Shown in pieces: positions 8,784-17,923 of a stretch of 64,000 nucleotides of DNA. A program made the position numbers and the translations under genes. Each line of letters starts with the position of its first letter. The stretch's first letter is position 1. The notes below the pieces were generated by a model, which made no database searches, was not told where the DNA came from, and saw only the letters and a list, made by a program, of their open reading frames with translations. The DNA is from Butyricicoccus sp. (GTDB taxonomy: Bacteria; Bacillota; Clostridia; Oscillospirales; Butyricicoccaceae): positions 92,210 through 156,209 of the forward strand of contig JAGHIZ010000103.1 in the NCBI GenBank assembly GCA_017886875.1, in the 5' to 3' direction.

Positions 8784-10223
8784 ATGGAAAACTCTAAGAA
8801 AATCAAGTGGTATACACTTGGATTTATGGCGTTCTCCACTGTATGGGGTTTCGGAAACGTTCTTAACGGTTTCGTATATTTCAACGGTACACAGGTTATC
8901 TTCAGCTGGATTCTGATGTTCGCTCTGTATTTCGTCCCTTATGCTCTTATGGTAGGTGAGCTTGGCTCTGCTTTCAAAAATTCAGGCGGTGGCGTTAGCT
9001 CTTGGATTCATGAAACCATTGGTGCTAAGTGTGCTTATTATGCAGGTTGGACTTATTGGGCTTGTCATATTACCTATATTGCAAGTAAAGGTAGTGGCGG
9101 CCTAAAGGCTCTTAGCTGGATGATTTTCCAAAATGGTACAACTTACGATACGTTCCCTACTCACTGGGTTCAGATTGCAACTTTAGTTGTGTTCTTGTTC
9201 TTCTGCTGGGTTGCTAGCCGTGGTTTAAACCCACTTAAAAAGCTAACAACTGTTGCTGGTACAAGTATGTTCGTAATGTCCATTCTTTATATCATTATGA
9301 TGTTTGCAGCTCCAGTTATCAATCCTAATGGCGGTTTTGTTTCCCTTGACTTCTCTTGGAATAATATCATTCCACAGTTTAACGTGCAGTATTTCACCTC
9401 TCTGTCAATTCTCGTATTTGCAGTAGGTGGCTGTGAAAAGATTTCTCCTTACGTTAACAAGGTTGAAAATCCTTCTAAAGGTTTCCCTCGTGGTATGATT
9501 TCTCTGGCTATCATGGTTGTAGTTTGTGCTATGCTTGGCACAGTTGCTATGGGTATGATGTTTGACCCTGCTGTTATCAATGGTAGCACAGAAAGCTTTA
9601 ACTCTTATGTTTCCAACGGTTCATACTGGGCATTCCAAAAGCTTGGTGAATACTATGGCGTTGGTAATGCACTAATGATTATCTATGCTGCATGTAATGC
9701 AATTGGTCAGTTCTCTACTTTGGTACTTAGTATTGATGCTCCATTACGTATGCTGCTTGATAACGAAGATGCTAGACAGTTTATTCCAACTGCTCTGCTC
9801 AAGAAAAACAAGCATGGTGCTTATATCAATGGTATCTGGATGGTAGTAATTCTATCTGGTGCAATCATTGTTGTTCAGATTTTCGGCGGTTCTGGTGCGG
9901 CTGGTGTACTAACACAGCTTAACAAGTTAAACTCTGTAACAATGCCTCTGCGTTATCTGTGGGTATTTACCGCTTATATCGCTCTAAGAATGTTTGGTAA
10001 AAAGTTTAATCCAGAATATCGCTTTACAAAATCTCAACCACTCGCTATTATTGCTGGTGTTTGGTGTTTCATTGTAACAGCTGCTTGCTGTATCCTTGGT
10101 ATGTATGTAAAGGGAGACCTTTACTCTACTATGCTTAATGTAATCACTCCATTTGTACTGACTGCACTTGGTCTGATTATGCCAATTATTAAGAAAAACG
10201 AAAAAACAAAAACGAACATTTAA
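8784..10223 (+). CDS. APC-superfamily amino acid permease (YjeM-like)
   Basis: 479 residues and about twelve transmembrane helices. The start at 8784 follows AAAGGTAGGTG. The first helix WYTLGFMAFSTVWGFGNVLN and GELGSAFKNSGGGVSSWIHE (helix 2-3 region) are typical of the glutamate/GABA antiporter and YjeM branch of the APC family. It moves an amino acid across the cytoplasmic membrane; the substrate is not evident. GC is somewhat higher and codon use more regular than its neighbours, as expected for a well-expressed gene. A terminator follows at once. Confidence 0.87.
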   Translation: MENSKKIKWYTLGFMAFSTVWGFGNVLNGFVYFNGTQVIFSWILMFALYFVPYALMVGELGSAFKNSGGGVSSWIHETIGAKCAYYAGWTYWACHITYIASKGSGGLKALSWMIFQNGTTYDTFPTHWVQIATLVVFLFFCWVASRGLNPLKKLTTVAGTSMFVMSILYIIMMFAAPVINPNGGFVSLDFSWNNIIPQFNVQYFTSLSILVFAVGGCEKISPYVNKVENPSKGFPRGMISLAIMVVVCAMLGTVAMGMMFDPAVINGSTESFNSYVSNGSYWAFQKLGEYYGVGNALMIIYAACNAIGQFSTLVLSIDAPLRMLLDNEDARQFIPTALLKKNKHGAYINGIWMVVILSGAIIVVQIFGGSGAAGVLTQLNKLNSVTMPLRYLWVFTAYIALRMFGKKFNPEYRFTKSQPLAIIAGVWCFIVTAACCILGMYVKGDLYSTMLNVITPFVLTALGLIMPIIKKNEKTKTNI

Positions 10224-10240
10224 GAGATTACTTCTCTTTG

Positions 10241-10279
10241 AAAGGGGGCGGGAGTTAATTTCCGTTCCCTTTTCTTTTT
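10241..10279 (+). terminator. Terminator after the permease gene
   Basis: An 11-bp stem, AAAGGGGGCGG with CCGTTCCCTTT (two G-U pairs), is followed by TCTTTTTA. Confidence 0.75.
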
Positions 10280-10335
10280 ACACTTGCATTTATTTATGTT
10301 ATACTATAAAAATAAAAACTTTTGGAGGGTTTACA

Positions 10336-11649
10336 ATGTTTGAAAAAACATCTAAAGATGTACTTGAATTTATAAGCAAATGCCCTAGCTGTTTTCATGC
10401 AGTAAATGAGCTTTCAAAAATGCTTGATAATGCTGGTTTTACACACCTTAAAGAGTGTGAAAAATGGGATTTAAAGCGTGGTGGTAAATATTATACTATA
10501 AGAAACGGTTCTTCTATTATCGCATTTGATATTGGTGAAAAACTGGACAATTACCATTTCCAGCTTACTTCTTCTCATAGCGACTCACCTAATTTTAAAA
10601 TTAAGGAACGTGCAGAAGTCAAGGGCAAAGGTGACTATGTTAAGCTAAACACTGAAGTTTATGGTGGTATGATTTCTTCCACTTGGCTTGACCGTCCACT
10701 TTCTATCGCTGGTAGAGTGCTTGTAAAAAATGATAATACCATCTGCTCTAAGCTTTTAGCATTTGATAGAGATTTAGTGCTTATTCCTAACCTTGCTATA
10801 CATTTAAACCGTGAAGTTAACAATGGTATGAAATATAGCAATCAGACTGATATGCTGCCTCTGTTTTCTGCCGGTGAATGTGATAGTTATGATGAACTTA
10901 TTGCAAATGAACTCGGTGTAAATAAAGAAGATATTTTAAGCAAGGATTTATATTTATATCCTCGCACACAGCCTAGTATTTGGGGTGCAAAAAAAGAATT
11001 TATATCATCTTCTCGTCTTGATGACTTACAATGTGCTTACACCTCTTTAACCGCTTTTATTAACGCTAATAATGAACATGCTGTTAATGTATATTCTTGC
11101 TTTGATAATGAAGAAGTTGGTTCTGGCACAAAACAAGGTGCATTATCTACTTTCCTATACGACGTACTTCAGCGTTTAAACACTGGTTTAGGCTTTACAA
11201 GTGAAGATTATTATACTGCCATTGCTAAAAGCTTTATGGTTTCCTGTGATAATGCACACGCTGTACACCCTAACCACCCTGAAAAGACCGATGCTGAAAA
11301 CTGCACATATCTAAACAAGGGTATTGTAATTAAGTTTTCTGCTAACCAGAAGTATACAACTGATGCTATCAGTGCATCTGTATTTACTGAAATTTGTAAT
11401 CGTGCAAATGCACCAGTGCAAAAGTTTGTAAATCATAGCGATGTTGCAGGCGGTAGCACACTTGGTAACCTATCCTCACAAAAGGTTTCCATGCATACTG
11501 TTGATATTGGTTTACCTCAGCTTTCCATGCATTCTGCTTATGAAACCGCTGGTGTTAAGGACTCAAAATATATGATTGATGCATTAACCGAATTTTATAA
11601 TACAAATCTGTGCATTACTGATAGTGAACAGATTGTATTTTCTAAGTAA
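10336..11649 (+). CDS. apeB: M18-family aminopeptidase
   Basis: 437 residues. The metal ligands are visible in order: HSDSPNF (His), the DD-type bridge in the middle (SSRLDDLQ), DNEEVGSGTKQGA (catalytic Glu and metal Glu) and HPNHPEKTD, with a late HSDVAGGSTLG/MHSAYET. This is the pattern of aspartyl/leucyl M18 aminopeptidases such as yeast aminopeptidase I. It removes N-terminal residues from peptides in the cytoplasm using two zinc ions. TTTGGAGGGT lies upstream of the start. It is followed after three bases by a small membrane protein gene. Confidence 0.92.
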   Translation: MFEKTSKDVLEFISKCPSCFHAVNELSKMLDNAGFTHLKECEKWDLKRGGKYYTIRNGSSIIAFDIGEKLDNYHFQLTSSHSDSPNFKIKERAEVKGKGDYVKLNTEVYGGMISSTWLDRPLSIAGRVLVKNDNTICSKLLAFDRDLVLIPNLAIHLNREVNNGMKYSNQTDMLPLFSAGECDSYDELIANELGVNKEDILSKDLYLYPRTQPSIWGAKKEFISSSRLDDLQCAYTSLTAFINANNEHAVNVYSCFDNEEVGSGTKQGALSTFLYDVLQRLNTGLGFTSEDYYTAIAKSFMVSCDNAHAVHPNHPEKTDAENCTYLNKGIVIKFSANQKYTTDAISASVFTEICNRANAPVQKFVNHSDVAGGSTLGNLSSQKVSMHTVDIGLPQLSMHSAYETAGVKDSKYMIDALTEFYNTNLCITDSEQIVFSK

Positions 11650-11652
11650 AGC

Positions 11653-12288
11653 ATGAAAAAACAAATTTATATAGATAATCTTTATTTAACAAAAAAACTC
11701 ACACCTGAATATCAAGATTTTTTTAATGATATTTTAAATAAAATATCAAATATAAATTCACTTACTGATTTAGAAAAAAGTGCGGCTGTAAACTATGCAC
11801 TTGAACAGTGTTTAAATGCTATAAAAGACGGAAAAACAGTCAAGGAAGCCTTTCCTGATAATGATTATGTGAAGAAATTTACAAAAAAATCTGTTTTGCA
11901 GTCTGTGAAGAAAAAACTCTGTCAGCAAGATTATGAAAAAGTGATTATATCCAGTATTTGGATTGTTTTCACTTTAAGCATGTTATTATTCTTTTTAAAT
12001 AATCTTATAACTGGCAAATATCTTGTAAATTACTGGCTTGATGCTTTAATAGGTTGTGTTGCAGGTGCTATTGCATTCCAAAACTATCGCATTAAGCATA
12101 GAATTATAAAACGCTATAATTTCAAAAAGCTTTATAAATATCTTGATATTGTAACTGTTTTAGCCTGTGTATTTATAAAGATTATCTCAAAAAGCAATTT
12201 TGATATAACATATTTACTGCTTGTAATATCATTTTTTGTGACAAAGAAAAACATCACTCCTGAATTTGAAGTGATGCTGAAAAAGTAG
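11653..12288 (+). CDS. Hypothetical membrane protein
   Basis: 211 residues that I do not recognise. Residues 1-95 are soluble, charged and helical, followed by three or four hydrophobic helices (about 97-117, 125-145, 165-185, 187-200) and a charged tail. The N-terminal part resembles the cytoplasmic half of small DUF1129-like membrane proteins, but not closely enough to name. It starts three bases after the M18 peptidase stop and ends at a strong terminator, so it is the second gene of that operon. Confidence 0.7.
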   Translation: MKKQIYIDNLYLTKKLTPEYQDFFNDILNKISNINSLTDLEKSAAVNYALEQCLNAIKDGKTVKEAFPDNDYVKKFTKKSVLQSVKKKLCQQDYEKVIISSIWIVFTLSMLLFFLNNLITGKYLVNYWLDALIGCVAGAIAFQNYRIKHRIIKRYNFKKLYKYLDIVTVLACVFIKIISKSNFDITYLLLVISFFVTKKNITPEFEVMLKK

Positions 12289-12295
12289 AAACTAA

Positions 12296-12336
12296 AAACA
12301 TCGTGCTATATCCATTTAGCACGATGTTTATTTTTA
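12296..12336. terminator. Bidirectional terminator
   Basis: The 13-bp perfect stem AAACATCGTGCTA/TAGCACGATGTTT has T-tracts on both sides. It separates the plus-strand peptidase operon from the minus-strand ymdB-like gene. Confidence 0.85.
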
Positions 12337-13107
12337 TCTATAAAAAATACGTTTAATATCTGTACATTTCTTAGTTGTTGTATCAATATCGAAAATAATT
12401 CCGCCTAAAGCACATTCGCCCTCTGCCGTTTGGAAAGTTTCAGTTAAATCTCCCCTAAACATAGCAATAGATTGCTGTGGTTTTACTCCTAAAACCGACC
12501 ACACAGGACCAGTCATTCCAATATCAGTTATATAGCCTGTGCCTTTTGGATTTACTCTCTCGTCTGCTGTCTGTACATGTGTATGTGTACCATAAACCGC
12601 TGAAACTCTACCATCAAGATAAAAACCCATAGCTAACTTTTCACTTGTTGCTGCTGCATGAATTTCACATACAGCTATATCATATTTACCTTCCATTTGT
12701 CGTAAAATTTTATCTGCTGCTAAAAATGGATTATCTGGTCCAAAAGCCATTTCACACCTGCCTATTAGATTTATAACAAGCACACAATAACCAAGAGTAT
12801 CATATATACCAAACCCATCTCCTGGAGCTTGTGGTGCAAGGTTTGCTGGTCTAAGTATATATTTATTGTCTTCAAGATATGGCACTATTTGACGTCTATT
12901 CCATACATGATTTCCAAGCGTTATAACATCTGCACCTGCTGCAAATATATCGTCTGCTTGCTGTGGAAATATTCCAACGCCTGCACAGTTTTCACCATTA
13001 ACAATAGTAAAATCTATTTTATTTTCCTGTTTAATATGTCTTAATCTGCGTTTTAAGTGTTGCAGACCTGCTGAACCTACTACATCACCTACTGCTAAAA
13101 CTTTCAT
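12334..13107 (-). CDS. ymdB: YmdB-family metallophosphoesterase
   Basis: 257 residues. The start at 13107 is supported by ATAGGAGATACT directly upstream; an upstream in-frame extension reads through a terminator and is rejected. Metal-binding motifs are in order: GDVVGSAG, VNGENCAG, TLGNHVWN, HAAATSEK and GTHTHVQTADE, which match the TIGR00282/YmdB family. In Bacillus YmdB is a 2',3'-cyclic-nucleotide phosphodiesterase that affects biofilm and sporulation decisions. The gene lies downstream of prs, but a terminator separates them. Confidence 0.9.
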   Translation of the reverse strand: MKVLAVGDVVGSAGLQHLKRRLRHIKQENKIDFTIVNGENCAGVGIFPQQADDIFAAGADVITLGNHVWNRRQIVPYLEDNKYILRPANLAPQAPGDGFGIYDTLGYCVLVINLIGRCEMAFGPDNPFLAADKILRQMEGKYDIAVCEIHAAATSEKLAMGFYLDGRVSAVYGTHTHVQTADERVNPKGTGYITDIGMTGPVWSVLGVKPQQSIAMFRGDLTETFQTAEGECALGGIIFDIDTTTKKCTDIKRIFYR

Positions 13108-13121
13108 AGTATCTCCTATTT

Positions 13122-13160
13122 CAAAAAATAAAAAACCGGACAAGGGAAACACTTGTCCGC
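13122..13160 (-). terminator. Terminator after prs
   Basis: On the minus strand GCGGACAAG pairs with CTTGTCCGG across an 8-base loop, and TTTTTTATTTTTT follows. It lies between prs and the ymdB-like gene. Confidence 0.85.
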
Positions 13161-13172
13161 TTTTTTTTAAAC

Positions 13173-14141
13173 TTAATCAAATAAAGTAGAAACAGATGCT
13201 TCCTCGTAAATACGAGCAATAGCTTCAGTGAATACTGGTGCAACATTTAAGATGTTAATTTTATCAATCATCTTATTTTGTGGCAGAGCAATAGTATCAA
13301 GTAAAGTTAACTCCTTGATTGGGCTATTCTGGATACGCTCAATAGCTGGACCAGAAAGCACACCATGAGATGCACAAGCATAAATTTCAGTAGCACCGCC
13401 CTTTTCAACAAGAGCGTTTGCAGCATGAACAAGGGTGCCTGCTGTGTCGATAAGGTCATCAATCAGCAGAACCTTCTTACCCTTTACATCACCGATAATA
13501 TTCATTACTTCAGATACATTAGCCTTTGGACGACGCTTGTCAATAATAGCTAAAGGTAAATCGAGCTTTTCTGTAAACTTTCTTGCACGGTTCACAGAAC
13601 CAAGGTCTGGAGATACAACAACAGTATCAGCACGAGAAATACCAAACTTACCAGCATAGTAAGGAATAAGAACGGAAGAACCGAATAGGTTATCAACAGG
13701 GATATCAAAGAAGCCCTGAATTTGAGTTGCATGAAGGTCCATTGTCAGCACTCTATCTGCACCAGCGGTTGTTAAAAGGTTTGCAACCAGCTTTGCAGAG
13801 ATTGGGTCACGTGCCTTGCTCTTACGGTCTTGACGGGCATAGCCAAAGTATGGCACAACGGCTGTAATACGACCAGCAGATGCACGACGACAAGCGTCAA
13901 TCATAATCAGAAGTTCCATTAGAGTATCGTTTACAGGCTCACATGTAGACTGTACTAAGAATACATCTGAACCACGAACGGTTTCGGAAATCGAGATTGA
14001 ACATTCACCATCAGAGAAAGTACCGATAGTAGCCTTGCCCAGTGTAAGACCAAGTGCAGATGCGATTTGCATAGCTAGTGCTGGATGAGAGCTACCAGCG
14101 AAAATTTTAATGTTTTTACCGTGAGAAATCATTGAAATCAT
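13173..14141 (-). CDS. prs: Ribose-phosphate pyrophosphokinase
   Basis: About 322 residues. It makes PRPP from ribose 5-phosphate and ATP for nucleotide, His and Trp synthesis. Visible motifs are FSDGECSI (flexible-loop region), [41 protein letters not shown] and the PRPP loop DDLIDTAGT. Three in-frame ATG codons lie at 14153, 14141 and 14132; AGGGGG lies between the first and second, so translation starts at 14141 or more likely 14132, not at 14153. It is downstream of glmU, the same order as in Bacillus (gcaD-prs). Confidence 0.95.
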   Translation of the reverse strand: MISMISHGKNIKIFAGSSHPALAMQIASALGLTLGKATIGTFSDGECSISISETVRGSDVFLVQSTCEPVNDTLMELLIMIDACRRASAGRITAVVPYFGYARQDRKSKARDPISAKLVANLLTTAGADRVLTMDLHATQIQGFFDIPVDNLFGSSVLIPYYAGKFGISRADTVVVSPDLGSVNRARKFTEKLDLPLAIIDKRRPKANVSEVMNIIGDVKGKKVLLIDDLIDTAGTLVHAANALVEKGGATEIYACASHGVLSGPAIERIQNSPIKELTLLDTIALPQNKMIDKINILNVAPVFTEAIARIYEEASVSTLFD

Positions 14142-14193
14142 TACCCCCTGCATTCATTGCATAAAATTTTAGTTTTTTCATCTCTCGATTTTC

Positions 14194-15456
14194 TCATTTG
14201 TTCTCTGCCGCCATGCGTTCACGGCGACGGTCATTCCAACCTTCAAGGTTAGTTTGCCTGCTCCTTGCAACAGTAAGTGCACCATCAGGCACATTTTTGG
14301 TAACGGTTGTTCCAGCCGCTGTGAAAACTCTGTCACCCAAAGTTACAGGTGCGACAAGGTTTGTGTTACAGCCGATAAAGCAATCGTCACCGATGACAGT
14401 TTTGCTCTTGGTATAGCCGTCATAGTTAACTACAACTGTGCCACAGCCAAAGTTTACACGTTCACCCACATCAGCATCGCCGATATAAGTTAAATGGCTT
14501 ACCTTTGTGCCGTTTCCGATATTAGCCTTTTTAAGCTCTACAAAGTCACCTATGCGGGTTTTGTCACCAATTTTACAGTTTGGACGCACATAAGCAAATG
14601 GACCAACAGTTGCGCTTTCGCCGATTGTGGACTCGGTAAACTGTGAATTGTTAACATTAGTACCTGCACCAATTTCCGCCTTTTCAAGCACAGTATTTGG
14701 ACCAATCGTAGCGTTAGCACCGATTTTACAGCCCTGCTTAATTAAACAGTTTGGTAAAATAACAGCACCCGCTTCAATTTGTGCATCAGGTGAAATAAAG
14801 GTATTTTCTGGTGAAAAGATTTGTACACCCTTAGCTATATAGCCAAAGTTAATCTTCATCACAAGTTTTTTCTGTGCCTCATAAGCCTTGATACCATCTG
14901 TCAATACAGTTACATCATCTACATTACAGACTTCAACCGCAGCACCATCACTAACTAAAAGGTTTATAGCATCAAATAAATTTTCTGCTTTACCAATAAC
15001 CTTTTCTAGTGCGGATTTTTTGAAAATAGCCGCAGGCAATGCCCTATAACCATTTCCAGTGCCGATTTTGCAAACAGCATCATTTTCATCTCTAATAACA
15101 GCATTTTCACAGTAAGCAACATTATTACCTGCAAATACGGTTACATCTTGACCTATTGCAAGATGTAATGCTGCAATTTTAGAGAAATCCGACTTAGTCA
15201 GCTCAGGCATAGCCACAGCCATAACCAAAATATGCTCTGCATCTTCAGGTAACTTAGCTGCACTTAATGCCTGCTTTTCAGAGGTGAACACAGTTTGTTT
15301 ATCTGTGCTTATGATATTTTGCAGTGGAGTGTTTTCCAGTGCATTTTTAATCCAAGTTTCAGCATCAGTAAACAAAACCTTTCGACTGAAAGAGCAAAGA
15401 CCATCGGTTTGCCTAACGCCATCAAGAAACAGCGTCATCATCACATTACTACTCAT
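14194..15456 (-). CDS. glmU: GlmU-type acetyltransferase with a decayed uridylyltransferase domain
   Basis: 420 residues. Residues ~210-400 form a left-handed beta-helix, ending in the full GlmU acetyltransferase site: VGPFAYVRPNCKIGDKTRIG, the catalytic His in KVSHLTYIGDADVG, VVNYDG and ARSRQTNLEGW. Residues 1-205 align in outline with the GlmU pyrophosphorylase domain (YRALPAAIF, LVMKINFGYIAKGVQI, PENTFI). They lack the LxAGxGTRM nucleotide-binding loop, the GDxP motif and the metal aspartates. The protein should acetylate glucosamine-1-phosphate but not make UDP-GlcNAc. Its position before prs is that of genuine glmU. Confidence 0.85.
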   Translation of the reverse strand: MSSNVMMTLFLDGVRQTDGLCSFSRKVLFTDAETWIKNALENTPLQNIISTDKQTVFTSEKQALSAAKLPEDAEHILVMAVAMPELTKSDFSKIAALHLAIGQDVTVFAGNNVAYCENAVIRDENDAVCKIGTGNGYRALPAAIFKKSALEKVIGKAENLFDAINLLVSDGAAVEVCNVDDVTVLTDGIKAYEAQKKLVMKINFGYIAKGVQIFSPENTFISPDAQIEAGAVILPNCLIKQGCKIGANATIGPNTVLEKAEIGAGTNVNNSQFTESTIGESATVGPFAYVRPNCKIGDKTRIGDFVELKKANIGNGTKVSHLTYIGDADVGERVNFGCGTVVVNYDGYTKSKTVIGDDCFIGCNTNLVAPVTLGDRVFTAAGTTVTKNVPDGALTVARSRQTNLEGWNDRRRERMAAENK

Positions 15457-15680
15457 TGAAGGATTCCTTCCTATCTATGATGTAACACGAAATTTTGTGT
15501 TACAGTATAATTCGTTATTTATTATACTATATCTATTTGTAAAAATCATCAGTAATTTAAGAAAATTTCTATGTCTATTGCAACATCAAGTTATACAGGA
15601 TATAATAAACCCACAAAGCTTTTTATTGGTTTTTCTATTTTTTTCTAGTGTTTTCCATTTTAACGGAGGGAATATTTTTT

Positions 15681-16625
15681 ATGAGTTTAACATCACTACT
15701 ACTTCCAGATGGCGAGCTTCGTGTTATACGCTGTGATATAACAGATAAAATTATAAGCTGCGGCGATGGTGATAGTGCATTATTATATTTATATGTTGTA
15801 AAAACAGGTACACGCTTAGACGATACAGTTGCTATGCGAGAACTTAATTTTTCTAAAGACCGATATGAAAAAGCTGTTTTCACATTAACCAATATAATGA
15901 TTGAACAACAAGCAAATTTGGAAACTATCAATGAACCTCAAAAAGCAAGAAAACCTAATTACACATCAAATGAAATTAGACTTGCTGTGACAACCGACCA
16001 TAAATTTTCTGCGGTTTGTGATAGTGCAGAAGATGCACTTGGTACTCTTTTAAGCGATAAGGATATAAGAAGCCTTTATATGATTTATGACTATCTTGGG
16101 CTTCCTGCTGAAGTTATAATTGAGCTTTTAAGTTATTTAAAACGTGATAGACAAAAAATTGACAGACATACCATTGAAAGAGAAGCTTATCTATGGACAG
16201 ATGCTGGTATATACACATATGCTGATGCACAAAAACATCTTGAAAAAATAGAGGCTGAAAAACCTCTTATGGACGCTATTTTTAAATATATAAATGTTGT
16301 AGGTAGAGACCCTTCAATGAAAGAACGTCAATTTGCCTCTGCTTGTATAAATAGAGGCTTTACACCAGAAGCTGTAGAACTTGCGATAGAACGTATGTAT
16401 GCCAATATAGAGCAATTCAGCCTTAATTACTTAAAGAAAATATTGATTTCATGGCATGAAAAAGGTGTGCATACTGTGTCAGAAATAACAGCCATTGAAC
16501 CTCAAAGTAAAAAAGTTGCTAAACCTGCTGAAAACCCTGAACCTCAAACAGATAAGCTTGAAGACTGGGAAATTGAATGGCTTGAAGAACTTCGCAGATA
16601 TGAACAAAATAATAAGGAAGATTAA
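15681..16625 (+). CDS. DnaD-domain replication protein
   Basis: 314 residues. The start at 15681 follows ACGGAGGGAATA. Residues ~115-180 form an N-terminal DnaD/DnaB winged-helix-like segment (AVCDSAEDALGTLLSDKDIRSLYMIYDYLGLPAEVII). Residues ~200-270 form the second DnaD domain (FKYINVVGRDPSMKERQFA ... YLKKILISWHEKG), with the YxxxIL(i)SW element used for DNA binding. Such proteins help load the replicative helicase at oriC and at restart sites. The DnaI-like ATPase gene follows after two bases, consistent with a loader pair. The C-terminal tail is acidic. Confidence 0.88.
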   Translation: MSLTSLLLPDGELRVIRCDITDKIISCGDGDSALLYLYVVKTGTRLDDTVAMRELNFSKDRYEKAVFTLTNIMIEQQANLETINEPQKARKPNYTSNEIRLAVTTDHKFSAVCDSAEDALGTLLSDKDIRSLYMIYDYLGLPAEVIIELLSYLKRDRQKIDRHTIEREAYLWTDAGIYTYADAQKHLEKIEAEKPLMDAIFKYINVVGRDPSMKERQFASACINRGFTPEAVELAIERMYANIEQFSLNYLKKILISWHEKGVHTVSEITAIEPQSKKVAKPAENPEPQTDKLEDWEIEWLEELRRYEQNNKED

Positions 16626-16627
16626 AA

Positions 16628-17617
16628 ATGCAATTTGATAAACAAATACTCTCAAATATTTTGCGAGAATATGAAATAAAACGTGAACTTCGTGCAAAAA
16701 TGCTTAGCGAAAGAAGGCTAGAAGTTTATAAAAAAGTACCTAGAATAAAACAAATTGATGCTTTGCTTAAAGGTACAGCTGCATCTGTAATGAAAATCGC
16801 TCTTGAAAATGGTGATAACCCTGAAGATGCTTTAAAGCAACTGAAAGAAAAAAATTTATCACTTCAAAGAGAACGCAAGGAATTACTTATAAAAAATAAT
16901 ATCCCTGCGGATTTTCTCGATGATAAACCTCAATGTTCAGTTTGTAGCGATATGGGTTATATTGGCTCTAATCCTTGTAGATGTTTAAAACATGCCTATC
17001 AGGATAAATTAAATAAACAACTTTCCACTATGCTCCCTATAAACGACCAAAATTTTCAATCTTTTAAACTTGATTTCTACCCTCAAACTATTGATGCTCG
17101 TATTGGCATATCTGCTCGTGAAAATATGAGAAAAAATTTTGAACGTTGTAGAAAATATGCTAGTAAATTCAATAAAAACTCTAAAAATTTGTTGTTTTAT
17201 GGCTCTACTGGACTTGGTAAAACTTTTCTTTCAACCTGTATTGCAAAAGTTGTAACAGAAGCTGGTTTTTCAGTAGCTTATGACACCACAGCCAATATTG
17301 TAACTAATTATGAAACAATAAAATTTAATGGGGTAGACATCGAAAAAGCAAGAGAAGCTATAACAAAATATGAAAAAGCTGATTTGCTTATATTAGATGA
17401 CCTTGGCACAGAGTTTTCCACTCCTTTTACAATATCTGTAATATATTCACTTTTAAATAATAGACTTATGTCACATAAACCTATGATTATAAGCACTAAT
17501 TTATTACCAAATGAGCTTGCAAAGCATTATTCAGATGCTATTGCATCAAGAATTAATGGTGAATTTATACCTATTAGGTTTATTGGCGATGATATACGCA
17601 AACTAAAGAAAAAATAA
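16628..17617 (+). CDS. dnaI: DnaI/DnaC-like helicase loader ATPase
   Basis: 329 residues. The N-terminal ~150 residues are coiled and contain a Cys cluster, CSVCSDMGYIGSNPCRC (about 99-115), the zinc-binding region of the DnaI helicase-interaction domain. The AAA+ core follows: Walker A FYGSTGLGKTFLS (about 190-203), Walker B LLILDDLGTE, and sensor region IISTNL with the R finger in ASRINGEF. DnaI loads the replicative helicase onto DNA together with DnaD and DnaB. It directly follows the DnaD gene and is probably co-translated. Confidence 0.88.
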   Translation: MQFDKQILSNILREYEIKRELRAKMLSERRLEVYKKVPRIKQIDALLKGTAASVMKIALENGDNPEDALKQLKEKNLSLQRERKELLIKNNIPADFLDDKPQCSVCSDMGYIGSNPCRCLKHAYQDKLNKQLSTMLPINDQNFQSFKLDFYPQTIDARIGISARENMRKNFERCRKYASKFNKNSKNLLFYGSTGLGKTFLSTCIAKVVTEAGFSVAYDTTANIVTNYETIKFNGVDIEKAREAITKYEKADLLILDDLGTEFSTPFTISVIYSLLNNRLMSHKPMIISTNLLPNELAKHYSDAIASRINGEFIPIRFIGDDIRKLKKK

Positions 17618-17661
17618 GATAAAATAATTATTTTTCTTTACAACTCGTTCATATTTTATTC

Positions 17662-17691
17662 ACATATAAATGCCGAGTTTGGGTTATACTT
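17662..17691 (+). promoter_or_regulatory. Candidate forespore (SigF/SigG-type) promoter
   Basis: ACATA is followed by 15 bases and then GGTTATACTT. The SigF consensus is GYATA-N15-GGNNANAHTR, so the match has one mismatch in each box. There is no convincing SigA -35 box at 17 bases (TTCACA lies at 19). This is a pattern match only. Confidence 0.5.
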
Positions 17692-17696
17692 GTTAC

Positions 17697-17836
17697 ATCA
17701 GTAAAGGATAGGTCAACCTAAACTGATGGCAGATTTTTTTCTGTTCTTTCTTTTGAATCCCCCTTTTTTACCCCTACTGTTTATTTTGTGAAGAATGCTG
17801 CAAAACCCGCTCGCCCCCCTTGAGCGGGTTTTGTAC
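17697..17836 (+). ncRNA. C-rich small RNA candidate, possibly CsfG-like
   Basis: This ~140-nt interval between dnaI and the nuclease gene has no plausible reading frame. It shows a forespore-type promoter at its left end, a CATCAGT/ACTGATG hairpin, unpaired C-rich stretches (AATCCCCC, TACCCCT) and a terminator whose 9-nt loop is GCCCCCCTT. C-runs in single-stranded regions, together with SigF/SigG control, are features of CsfG, a sporulation sRNA known from endospore formers; I could not align it. It could also be another Fur- or SD-targeting sRNA. Confidence 0.5.
17803..17836 (+). terminator. Strong terminator of the sRNA candidate
   Basis: The 11-bp stem AAAACCCGCTC/GAGCGGGTTTT has a C-rich loop and ends in the TTTT of its own 3' arm. 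Confidence 0.8.
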
Positions 17837-17923
17837 TGCCTAAAAATAAATTTTATTTATATAAATTTTATGTTATACTTATTTCTAAGGCAATGCTATT
17901 TTTATTAAAGGAGTTTACAGCCT

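Noticed and set aside
17640..17840. A third copy of the small-peptide toxin locus
   Set aside because: Neither strand encodes a hydrophobic peptide ending INA(K/R), and there is no opposing promoter pair; it fits an sRNA better.
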